Below, one piece after another: positions 15,197 through 20,638 of a DNA stretch of 20,638 nt. A model generated the notes under the pieces. The model made no database searches. It was not told the origin of the DNA and saw nothing but the letters and a program-made list of their open reading frames with translations. How positions within the stretch are numbered: position 1 is the stretch's first letter; each line of letters starts with the position of its first letter. The position numbers were made by a program, and so were the translations under genes. The stretch is from an uncultured Lachnospiraceae bacterium. GTDB taxonomy: Bacteria; Bacillota; Clostridia; Lachnospirales; Lachnospiraceae. The stretch covers positions 1-20,638 of the forward strand of contig CAJUMJ010000050.1 of the NCBI GenBank assembly GCA_910587095.1, read 5' to 3'.

Positions 15197-15652
15197 TCAT
15201 TTGTCATTTCTTCTCAATGTAATAATTGCATGGCATATCAAGCCAAATACAAGAGAAAAACAGCCACCGCCAAATAGTGATGCTCCCCATCCTGCACCCG
15301 ACATTGTCATAAAACCGCCAACAAAGAAAATACCAATGCCAAGAAATATACCAACACCATAAAAAAGTCCAATTGCCATATCGTACTTATTAAATTGTCG
15401 TTTCTCCTTTTTTTCATATGTTTCCATCTTTGTTATTACCTCCTTCGCAAAATCGTCCATGTGGACTCCAAAAAGAAAGCAAATTTTTTTCAACGTATTT
15501 AAATCGGGTTCATTAACATCTCTCTCCCAATTCGATAGTGCCTGCCGGGTAACATTCAATTCCCCGGCTAGTTCTTCCTGTGTCATTCCCGATTGTGTTC
15601 GCAGATGACGTATTTGCTTTCCTGTTGTAATATTCGTCTGTTCCTGGTTCAA
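15197..15652 (-). CDS. XRE-family regulator with C-terminal membrane segments
   Basis: The 151-residue protein starts at a TTG (15652) preceded by GAGGAGGAA. Residues 10-63 form a Cro/CI helix-turn-helix (GKQIRHLRTQSGMTQEELAGELNVTRQALSNWERDVNEPDLNTLKKIC). Residues 90-145 hold two hydrophobic helices rich in Gly and Phe (AIGLFYGVGIFLGIGIFFVGG and ASLFGGGCFSLVFGLICHAIITL), so it is probably membrane-anchored. It is 81 bp downstream of tet on the same strand and may be read from the tet promoter. Tn916 has no such gene here, so it looks like extra cargo. Its target is unknown. Confidence 0.85.
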   Translation of the reverse strand: MNQEQTNITTGKQIRHLRTQSGMTQEELAGELNVTRQALSNWERDVNEPDLNTLKKICFLFGVHMDDFAKEVITKMETYEKKEKRQFNKYDMAIGLFYGVGIFLGIGIFFVGGFMTMSGAGWGASLFGGGCFSLVFGLICHAIITLRRNDK

Positions 15653-15733
15653 AATAGTTCCTCCTCTCTGATACTGATTTTATCAATGATATTTCGCAAT
15701 AGCCAGCAATGAACACTTGCATTGCGCAAGACG

Positions 15734-17653
15734 TTACATTATCTTCTGAAACATATGGCGAACCTTATCTAACCGACTATTTGGGCGGCGAGGTTGTACT
15801 ACAGGTTCCCCAGAAGTTTCCTGATACCCTTTCAATTCTGTCAAACAAACGCTTCTTCCATTTGTATAGAAATTCAAATCACTTTTGTATTCCCCGATCC
15901 GCCGAGCCGGTATTTCTCCAGTTAAAATTGCCTCATTATTTTTTAACGAAGTTGTTTCAATTACCGCATCATATTTCACAGCATCATGATAAGCTCGTGA
16001 AAGATATTCCTGCGGCGCAAATAGGATAAAAGAAAGATAGGGTTCTAAAACTTGCGTTCCCGCTTTTTTTAATACCTGTTCCAACACAACAGGCGCAAGA
16101 AAGCGGAAATCTGCCGGAGTACTGACCGGGCTGTAATAAACACCATATTCAAAGCAAATTCTGCAATCTGTTACCTCCCATCCATACACTCCCTGCTCTA
16201 ATCCATACCGAATCCCTTCCATAACTGCGTTTTGAAAGCTTTGGTTTAAATAACCGAGAGACACTTTACTTTCATATTCTGTTCCGCTTCCAACAGGAAG
16301 AGGAGTGACAGCCAAACCAATCGACGCCCAAAAGGGATTTGGCGGTACTTCAATATGAATTGTATAATGAGCCTCTTTTCGTGGTCTTTCCAGATAAATA
16401 ACGGTAGGCTCTTTTATTGCTACCTCGACACTATATTTTTCATTTAATAAAGAACAAACAACTTCCAATTGTACTTTTCCCAAAAAGGAAAGAATAATTT
16501 CATGAGTAATAGAATCAATCATAAAATGCAGAAGCGGATCAGTATCCGCAATCTCTGTAAGGGCATCCAGTAATACTTCCCTTTGCTCTGCTTTGATTGG
16601 CTCTATCGTTGTCCGAAGAAACGGCAGGGGATTATCCGTCCACGCCTTGCGTGGCAATAGTTTTTCATCTCCTAGAACATCATTTAGTTTTAATGTATTG
16701 TCAGATAAAATAACAATCTCCCCGGAATCAGCGGTGTCTGTTGGGACGATTTCTCCATCAAATGGAATTGACATCTCTGTAATTTTAATTTTTTCCTTTT
16801 TTGACAAAAGAATCGTTTCCCGTAAACAAAGCGTACCGCTATAGAGCCTTAAATAGCAACGTCGTTTTTTCTGCTCGGTATATTCAATTTTAAATACATA
16901 CCCACACAATTCCGATTGACTGTCGTCTGTTTCCAATGAAAAAACTTCTGTAATCACTTCAAGCAATTCTTTTACCCCGATATTGTCTTTTGCGCTTCCA
17001 TGATATACCGGAAAAAGCGTTCCCCTTTGTACCCTTCGTTTTATTTCTTTTTGCAGTTCCCACAGTGTCAAAGGGACTCCTGAAAGATATTTTTCTAAAA
17101 TATCATCATTCCCAGCAATTACAGCATCCCACTTTTCAAAATCTGCAACATCAGAAAGTATTATTTCTGAACATAAATGAACTTCCTGCATAACAATCAT
17201 ATCTTCTGTCAATTTTTCTCTGATATTTTGATAAGTTTGCTCAAGAACAACACCACTTTGATCTATTTTATTGATAAAAATGATTGTTGGTATCTTCATT
17301 TTCCTTAGCGCATGAAACAGCACTCTGGTCTGGGCTTGTACACCATCTTTTGCGGACACTACTAAAATTGCTCCATCCAGAACCGATAAGGAGCGATGCA
17401 CTTCTGTTAAAAAGTCCATGTGTCCGGGGGTGTCCACAAGATTAACTTTGTACCCTTTCCAGCGAAAAGATGTAACGGCAGCCTGAATTGTAATTTTCCT
17501 TTGACGTTCCAAAGCCATAGAGTCCGTTCTTGTTGTACCTTTATCTACACTACCTGGTTCCATGATTGCCCCACTTGTATACAGCAGGCTTTCTGTCAGT
17601 GTTGTTTTTCCTGCATCAACATGCGCAAGAATGCCGATATTAATTATTTTCAT
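15734..17653 (-). CDS. tet: Ribosomal-protection tetracycline resistance GTPase, Tet(M)/(O)/(W) group
   Basis: The 639-residue protein, exactly the Tet(M)/Tet(O)/Tet(W) length, is an EF-G-like GTPase that removes tetracycline from the ribosome. Visible motifs are the P-loop AHVDAGKT (10-17), DTPGH (74-78), NKID (128-131), and the domain IV loop YSPVSTPADFR that reaches the decoding site. The start at 17653 has a GGAGGACGAC site; the open frame to 17776 runs back through the attenuator. At residue 53 the switch I motif reads RQRKITIQ, while EF-G and the Tet proteins I remember have Gly (RGITI). Sequence differs at many sites from Tet(M), Tet(O) and Tet(W), with the C-terminus closest to Tet(W). 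I cannot assign a class. Confidence 0.95.
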   Translation of the reverse strand: MKIINIGILAHVDAGKTTLTESLLYTSGAIMEPGSVDKGTTRTDSMALERQRKITIQAAVTSFRWKGYKVNLVDTPGHMDFLTEVHRSLSVLDGAILVVSAKDGVQAQTRVLFHALRKMKIPTIIFINKIDQSGVVLEQTYQNIREKLTEDMIVMQEVHLCSEIILSDVADFEKWDAVIAGNDDILEKYLSGVPLTLWELQKEIKRRVQRGTLFPVYHGSAKDNIGVKELLEVITEVFSLETDDSQSELCGYVFKIEYTEQKKRRCYLRLYSGTLCLRETILLSKKEKIKITEMSIPFDGEIVPTDTADSGEIVILSDNTLKLNDVLGDEKLLPRKAWTDNPLPFLRTTIEPIKAEQREVLLDALTEIADTDPLLHFMIDSITHEIILSFLGKVQLEVVCSLLNEKYSVEVAIKEPTVIYLERPRKEAHYTIHIEVPPNPFWASIGLAVTPLPVGSGTEYESKVSLGYLNQSFQNAVMEGIRYGLEQGVYGWEVTDCRICFEYGVYYSPVSTPADFRFLAPVVLEQVLKKAGTQVLEPYLSFILFAPQEYLSRAYHDAVKYDAVIETTSLKNNEAILTGEIPARRIGEYKSDLNFYTNGRSVCLTELKGYQETSGEPVVQPRRPNSRLDKVRHMFQKIM

Positions 17654-17684
17654 ATGTCGTCCTCCATTCACAGCCAAAAAAGGC

Positions 17685-17725
17685 ATAAAAATCCCCAGCA
17701 GTAAAATACTTTTACCACTGGGGAT
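17685..17725 (-). terminator. Attenuator terminator in the tet leader
   Basis: ATCCCCAGCAGTAAAA (17691-17706) pairs with TTTTACCACTGGGGAT (17710-17725), two mismatches in 16. On the minus strand it is followed by a T run (GGGGATTTTTATG). It sits about 35 bp before the tet start and matches the known tet(M) leader terminator in place and sequence character. Confidence 0.88.
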
Positions 17726-17802
17726 ATAATCTGTGGACATACACATAAAAGACACGCACCAATAGGTACTTGCCACTTGTCTTGCTATGTCAATATAAAT
17801 AA

Positions 17803-17914
17803 GGCAAAAGTATTCTTAAATTTGGCACAAAAAACTAAGCCCTTGTTCCAAAGGACATCCCAAAGTTTTTTGTTCCCACTATTTGATTATAGTTTTATTT
17901 AAGAATACCTTGCC
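17803..17914 (-). promoter_or_regulatory. tet leader attenuator: long inverted repeats
   Basis: A long inverted repeat (17803-17821 with 17897-17914, one extra base and one mismatch) encloses a second hairpin, ACAAAAAACT (17827-17836) with AGTTTTTTGT (17864-17873). The outer arm overlaps the leader peptide gene. In the tet(M) family, ribosome movement on the leader peptide alters these folds and lets polymerase pass when tetracycline slows translation. Confidence 0.8.
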
Positions 17915-17918
17915 GCAT
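17895..17918 (-). CDS. tet leader peptide MRQGILK
   Basis: A seven-codon frame (MRQGILK, stop TAA) begins at 17918 behind an AAGGAG site. Its codons form one arm of the attenuator inverted repeat. The same kind of short leader precedes tet genes of the M/W group and acts in cis through ribosome position; the peptide itself is not thought to have a function. Confidence 0.8.
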   Translation of the reverse strand: MRQGILK

Positions 17919-17948
17919 ATTTTTTAACTCCTTTTTGGAAATGTAGTA

Positions 17949-17954
17949 ATTATA
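17949..17954 (-). promoter_or_regulatory. tet promoter -10
   Basis: The minus strand reads TGTTATAAT, an extended -10 (TG-T-TATAAT), about 30 bp before the leader peptide start. The upstream -35 is not well conserved, which fits extended -10 dependence. Confidence 0.65.
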
Positions 17955-18066
17955 ACACATCTGCATCTGAAAAGAAAGCATTAAATAATATTGACTTACA
18001 TTAAATTTTCTGGAGACTTATGCTAATATTCAAAGAAACAAATCGAAATATACAAGAGGATTTTTT

Positions 18067-18144
18067 ATGGGAAACGAGATAAATATTGCATTACTTCAAA
18101 TGCTTCCGGGTAAGGATATTACAGAAAATATGGAAAAGGCATAA
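18067..18144 (+). pseudogene. Truncated N-terminus of a nitrilase-family hydrolase
   Basis: A 25-codon frame begins at an ATG with an AGAGGA site and reads MGNEINIALLQMLPG, then KDITENMEKA, then stop. The pattern I-ALLQM-P followed by ..N.EKA is the typical start of carbon-nitrogen hydrolases, which are normally 250 residues or more. The rest is gone. A TTGACT box at 17991-17996 may be part of the old promoter. It marks a deletion scar between tet and the acetyltransferase operon. Confidence 0.55.
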
Positions 18145-18193
18145 TTATTTAAAAAATAGAGCAATCGCAACCATAATCTGAAAAGGGAGATAA

Positions 18194-18352
18194 TATTTAA
18201 GAAACATCAAATATTCGGATAATTATCCTGTAAAGGTTGTCATTCTCTGTTCAGATGCAGAGACAATAAAAACAGCCGAACAACATCAAGGAAAATTTGG
18301 CTACTCCCCATACTGGCTTTTGCTAAACAACTCCAACCAGTCACCCCAGTAG
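18194..18352 (+). pseudogene. Possible gene remnant of unknown family
   Basis: An open frame of 52 codons without an ATG start reads ...SDNYPVKVVILCSDAETI and then FGYSPYWLLLNN before a TAG. It is protein-like in composition but I do not recognise it. It follows the nitrilase scar in the same direction and may be the tail of another deleted gene. Nothing else was seen in 18,145-18,394. Confidence 0.3.
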
Positions 18353-18394
18353 ACAATAACCTCCATTTTGAAACTGGAATAAATTTGTCGATCA

Positions 18395-18940
18395 TCACAA
18401 TTCCAATCTCATAGAAATGACTTCCTGAAATCCGGCTATGCGGGAGCGAAATCCTTTGGGATTTCTTCCACACTCGACAAATCCAGCCCGTTCGTACATA
18501 GAAACTGCTCTTTCATTTTCAGCAACTACTTTAAGTTCAAGCTGGTTATATCCCGCTGTTTTAGCACATTCGATACACGAAGTCAGCAAAGCCTTACCAA
18601 TTCCAAGTCCCCAATACTTTCTCACAACACTGATGCCAAATTCTGCTCGATGCCGTACCTTATATTTTGTACCGATTGCCTCAATTCCTGCTGTTCCCGC
18701 AATTACACTGTCAACTATGGCAAGCAATTCAATCTCTCTTTCACTCTCAGCTTTTTCTTTCAGAAACTGGCTCTCCTGTGCGGCATTAAAACTGTTTTCA
18801 TCTGGATATGTAAGCAAATAATCTGTTTCACTATGTGTCAGATTGAAATTATCCACTACAAGCTGACCATCACTCTCTGTTCCATTCCTCAAACAACATT
18901 CCATGCCATTACTTAATATTATTGTTTTGTTATATCTCAT
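18395..18940 (-). CDS. GNAT-family N-acetyltransferase
   Basis: The 181-residue protein has the GNAT core: strands around ELLAIVDSVIAGTAGIEAIG (71-90), then acetyl-CoA motif A at VVRKYWGLGIGKALL (105-119, pyrophosphate loop GLGIGK). Motif B follows, ending in ENERAVSMYERAGF (141-154). It transfers acetyl from acetyl-CoA to an amine; the substrate cannot be told. The frame opens at 18985 but the ATG at 18940 has an AAAGGAG site. It is the last gene of a three-gene cargo operon, 57 bp after the tandem GNAT gene. A resistance or detoxification role is possible because of the tet context. Confidence 0.9.
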   Translation of the reverse strand: MRYNKTIILSNGMECCLRNGTESDGQLVVDNFNLTHSETDYLLTYPDENSFNAAQESQFLKEKAESEREIELLAIVDSVIAGTAGIEAIGTKYKVRHRAEFGISVVRKYWGLGIGKALLTSCIECAKTAGYNQLELKVVAENERAVSMYERAGFVECGRNPKGFRSRIAGFQEVISMRLEL

Positions 18941-18997
18941 AACTGCTCCTTTACTGACAACTGTCCTCAAAGTCAGCTTCTTCATCTATACAATATC

Positions 18998-19861
18998 CTA
19001 AGCAGAAAAATGTTTTCTCATTTCATATTGTTTAACAAATACACTAAATTTCAATTTCTTCAAAAAAGCATTCAATGCCTGATCCCGTTCATCCACATTT
19101 ATTACTCTCATCTCTAAACTCTTTGTTTGTTTAAGTAAATCTAACAAAATCTCTGTGGCAACTCCCATTCTGCGATATTTGGGATGTACCGCTAACTGCG
19201 CAATATCTCCTTTTATTTTGTCCACAATACCATATCCAATCAAGTTTCCATCAAATTTAACAATCGTATAAGAAAAGGATTTAGCGATTGCACAAACAGC
19301 GTCTTTTGCGTTTTGCCATGAAGGTGGATAAGTCCAAAAATCTTTGACTGCTGTCCATTGATCATCTTGTAATTTTTCCGGATGTTCCAGTTTCCACACT
19401 TTATGTACGCCCGGTTCTTTTATCTTGCCCGTCAGTTGGTAACAATTCAATATTCTGTTAATTCGAAATCCCTGTTTTTTATATAAAGTGAGCGCCTTCT
19501 CATTATCTTGAATCACTTCCAGTTGATACACGCTGATTTTATTTTTTATACATATAGTGCTAACCAGATTCAATAATTCCCCCATAATTCCTGTTCTCCG
19601 AAAATCGGGGATAACTCCTGTTCCGAGGTCATAGACTGTCTTTTCGTTATCCCAATCTCTCACTCCATTCAAGATAAAACCGACAAGCGTTCTATCTGCA
19701 AAGGCTCCAACTGAAACCGCAGGCATAAATCCATTTCTTTTCAGCATTGTTTCAAAAGATTTAAAAGGCATATCAACTGAAACCTGATAATCAGAAAATG
19801 CCTGTGTAAACGCTTCGTATATACAAACGGAATCTGTATTTTCCAATGTCCGGTATTCCAT
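18998..19861 (-). CDS. Tandem-domain GNAT acetyltransferase
   Basis: The 287-residue protein holds two GNAT units. The N-terminal unit (1-145) has VYDLGTGVIPDFRRTGIMGELL and ends with NEKALTLYKKQGFRINRILNCYQL. The C-terminal unit (about 150-285) has IAQLAVHPKYRRMGVATEILLDLL and NAFLKKLKFSVFVKQYEM. Both keep an RR-x-G-x-x acetyl-CoA loop, though one unit may be structural. The start has an AGGAGAG site. It lies 22 bp after the SnoaL-like gene and belongs to the same operon. The substrate is unknown. Confidence 0.88.
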   Translation of the reverse strand: MEYRTLENTDSVCIYEAFTQAFSDYQVSVDMPFKSFETMLKRNGFMPAVSVGAFADRTLVGFILNGVRDWDNEKTVYDLGTGVIPDFRRTGIMGELLNLVSTICIKNKISVYQLEVIQDNEKALTLYKKQGFRINRILNCYQLTGKIKEPGVHKVWKLEHPEKLQDDQWTAVKDFWTYPPSWQNAKDAVCAIAKSFSYTIVKFDGNLIGYGIVDKIKGDIAQLAVHPKYRRMGVATEILLDLLKQTKSLEMRVINVDERDQALNAFLKKLKFSVFVKQYEMRKHFSA

Positions 19862-19883
19862 ATTCTCTCCTAAAATGTCATAT

Positions 19884-20240
19884 TTACTCTATTGGAAGAT
19901 TGTGCTGTTTCAAAAATGAGAGCTTATCCCAATAGCCTCGCTGGAATAAAATTTTCCCATTCACTACCTGAAAAAAACCACACCCCCGTAACCCCAATGG
20001 ATCTCGCCATTCAAGGATTGCCCATTGCCCATCCTCAAAAATATTTTCTACGATAGCTGTCATATCCGATGTTGAAAATTCGGCTGTGAACATAGTACGG
20101 ATTGCTTCAATGCCTACTACTGGCTCATTCGCTACTTGGTGATTCGTCGCATTTTCATGATAAAGGGCTGTAATTGCTTCCACATCATGTTTATTGAATG
20201 CATCTACCCATAACTGAACAACTTCTTTCGGTCTTAACAT
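19884..20240 (-). CDS. NTF2/SnoaL-like protein
   Basis: The 118-residue product has the SnoaL-like cone fold pattern. The N-terminal helix is VVQLWVDAFNKHDVEAITALYHENATNHQ, then GIEAIRTMFTAEF, then strands with WAILEWRDPLGLRGCGFFQVVNGKILFQRGYWDKL. Members bind or turn over small molecules, and many have no known role. It is the first gene of the cargo operon, has a perfect AGGAGG site, and is read from the promoter at 20274-20302. Its pairing with two acetyltransferases suggests a joint small-molecule modification function, which is inference. Confidence 0.88.
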   Translation of the reverse strand: MLRPKEVVQLWVDAFNKHDVEAITALYHENATNHQVANEPVVGIEAIRTMFTAEFSTSDMTAIVENIFEDGQWAILEWRDPLGLRGCGFFQVVNGKILFQRGYWDKLSFLKQHNLPIE

Positions 20241-20273
20241 TTCTGTTTTTCCTCCTATGCCTTGTGTGTTTTT

Positions 20274-20302
20274 ATTATATCAAAAAGCAAGTTAAAAGTC
20301 GA
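20274..20302 (-). promoter_or_regulatory. Promoter of the SnoaL-GNAT-GNAT operon
   Basis: On the minus strand TCGACT (20297-20302) and TATAAT (20274-20279) are 17 bases apart. The leader to the ATG at 20240 is short, about 27 nt. Confidence 0.6.
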
Positions 20303-20341
20303 GAATCATGATAAAGGCACAAAAACTCCACAAACCAACAC

Positions 20342-20455
20342 ACCCTCCGGGAGTGTCGAGGGTAGAGTAGCAAGCACTGCTCATGTCCGGACACATGAGC
20401 AAAATTCCCCATACTTCCCTGCCGTCCGTATGATGAAATTTCCATAGGGAAGTAT
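20342..20455. other. Cluster of inverted repeats, candidate origin of transfer
   Basis: Three dyads lie within 114 bp of noncoding DNA. ACCCTC (20342-20347) pairs with GAGGGT (20358-20363). TGCTCATGT-CCGGAC-ACATGAGCA (20378-20401) is a perfect 9-bp stem. ATACTTCCCT (20411-20420) pairs with AGGGAAGTAT (20446-20455). They sit where cargo meets the conjugation module, just before a plus-strand gene start. Origins of transfer in this element class are such repeat clusters beside relaxosome genes, but no nick sequence is recognised. Confidence 0.4.
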
Positions 20456-20500
20456 CCCTAACCCTCTTTGCTTTTCTTTCCTCTTTTTCTCTGCAACTCC

Positions 20501-20529
20501 TTGACCTTCTTCCGCAGATTTGCTACAAT
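20501..20529 (+). promoter_or_regulatory. Plus-strand promoter at the right edge
   Basis: TTGACC (20501-20506) and TACAAT (20524-20529) are 17 bases apart. Transcription would start near 20536, about 100 nt before the gene that begins at the window end, with an intrinsic terminator in between. Confidence 0.7.
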
Positions 20530-20577
20530 AACACATGGATAATTCTATCCAAAACAACTGAACAGACACGAAACCAG

Positions 20578-20613
20578 ACTGTTGTAAACCGAACAAGTTA
20601 CAGCAGTTTTTTT
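20578..20613 (+). terminator. Intrinsic terminator inside the leader of the right-edge gene
   Basis: ACTGTTGTAA (20578-20587) pairs with TTACAGCAGT (20598-20607), ten pairs with one G-U, followed by seven T (20607-20613). It lies between the promoter at 20501-20529 and the ATG at 20636, so it either attenuates that gene or ends a small RNA of about 77 nt. Confidence 0.75.
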
Positions 20614-20635
20614 ATGCCCAAATTTAGAAAGGACG

Positions 20636-20638
20636 ATG
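20636..20638 (+). CDS. Start codon of a gene that leaves the window (partial)
   Basis: Only the ATG is visible, behind an AGAAAGGACG ribosome site. By position it should be the first gene of the conjugation or mobilisation module. Nothing can be said about the product. Confidence 0.5.

Larger units (their letters stand above)
11159..20638. mobile_element. Right-hand part of a Tn916-family integrative conjugative element carrying tet
   Basis: Gene order and orientation match the int end of Tn916: int, xis, orf8-like and orf7-like sigma on one strand, orf9-like repressor on the other, then tet with its attenuator leader. Differences from that plan are an extra ribbon-helix-helix gene between xis and int, a noncoding stretch where orf5 would be, an XRE-membrane gene after tet, and a three-gene cargo operon plus gene scars upstream of tet. 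The left boundary is an estimate: it must lie between the HD gene start (11142) and the first arm repeat (11258), in A/T-rich sequence. The conjugation genes run off the right edge. Confidence 0.88.

Noticed and set aside
15706..15725. GCAATG/CATTGC hairpin after tet as a terminator
   Set aside because: Six-bp stem with no T run on the minus strand, so read-through into the XRE gene is more likely.
17654..17776. Longer Tet start at 17776
   Set aside because: The ATG at 17653 has a GGAGG site and gives the 639-residue length of the Tet(M)/(O)/(W) group; the extension passes through the terminator hairpin.
20381..20596. 71-codon minus-strand frame at the right edge
   Set aside because: Crosses the candidate oriT dyads and the plus-strand promoter, has no ribosome site and no recognisable fold.

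Overview
The window looks like a low-to-mid GC Bacillota genome, most likely a gut Clostridia/Lachnospiraceae-type bacterium. The evidence is AGGAGG-type ribosome sites before almost every gene, TTG and GTG starts, a binding-protein sugar ABC operon with a cytoplasmic GH32 enzyme, and a Tn916-family conjugative element. This is a family-level impression, not a species identification.

Bases 1-11,150 (approximately) are chromosome. At the left edge lies a compact cluster of nested inverted repeats. It is followed, on the minus strand, by a two-component pair: an OmpR-type response regulator and a soluble histidine kinase overlapping by ATGA. Next comes a fructan/sucrose locus, also on the minus strand: LacI repressor, then GH32 beta-fructosidase, solute-binding lipoprotein, and two ABC permeases. 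A perfect palindromic operator sits over the likely promoter region of the GH32 gene. The binding-protein gene is split by a one-base loss in a T run. An elaborate hairpin-rich element, bounded by a 22-bp direct repeat, sits between the two permease genes. A plus-strand membrane diguanylate cyclase and a minus-strand HD-domain hydrolase complete the chromosomal part.

Bases from about 11,160 to the right edge belong to an integrative conjugative element of the Tn916 family. Read inward from its end it has three arm-type repeats, a tyrosine integrase, a small ribbon-helix-helix protein with its own consensus promoter, an excisionase-like gene, a hairpin-rich noncoding stretch, an Orf8-like protein, an Orf7-like sigma factor and a divergent Orf9-like repressor. 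Then come a membrane-anchored XRE protein and a ribosomal-protection tetracycline resistance gene with its attenuator leader. Upstream of tet the expected conjugation genes are replaced by gene scars and a three-gene cargo operon (NTF2/SnoaL-like protein, tandem GNAT protein, GNAT acetyltransferase). The right edge carries an oriT-like set of inverted repeats, then a plus-strand promoter, a strong intrinsic terminator and the ATG of a gene that begins at the last base.

The sugar locus reads as one catabolic unit: import of an unphosphorylated fructoside by ABC transport, cytoplasmic hydrolysis by GH32, and derepression through LacI. The element reads as a recombination/regulation module plus resistance and acetyltransferase cargo. 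Its least explained parts are RNA-like: the 13.18-13.46 kb hairpin series, the 16-bp inverted repeat before xis, the terminated leader at the right edge, and the structured repeat in the permease operon. The Tet protein is also notable for Lys in place of the conserved switch I Gly.
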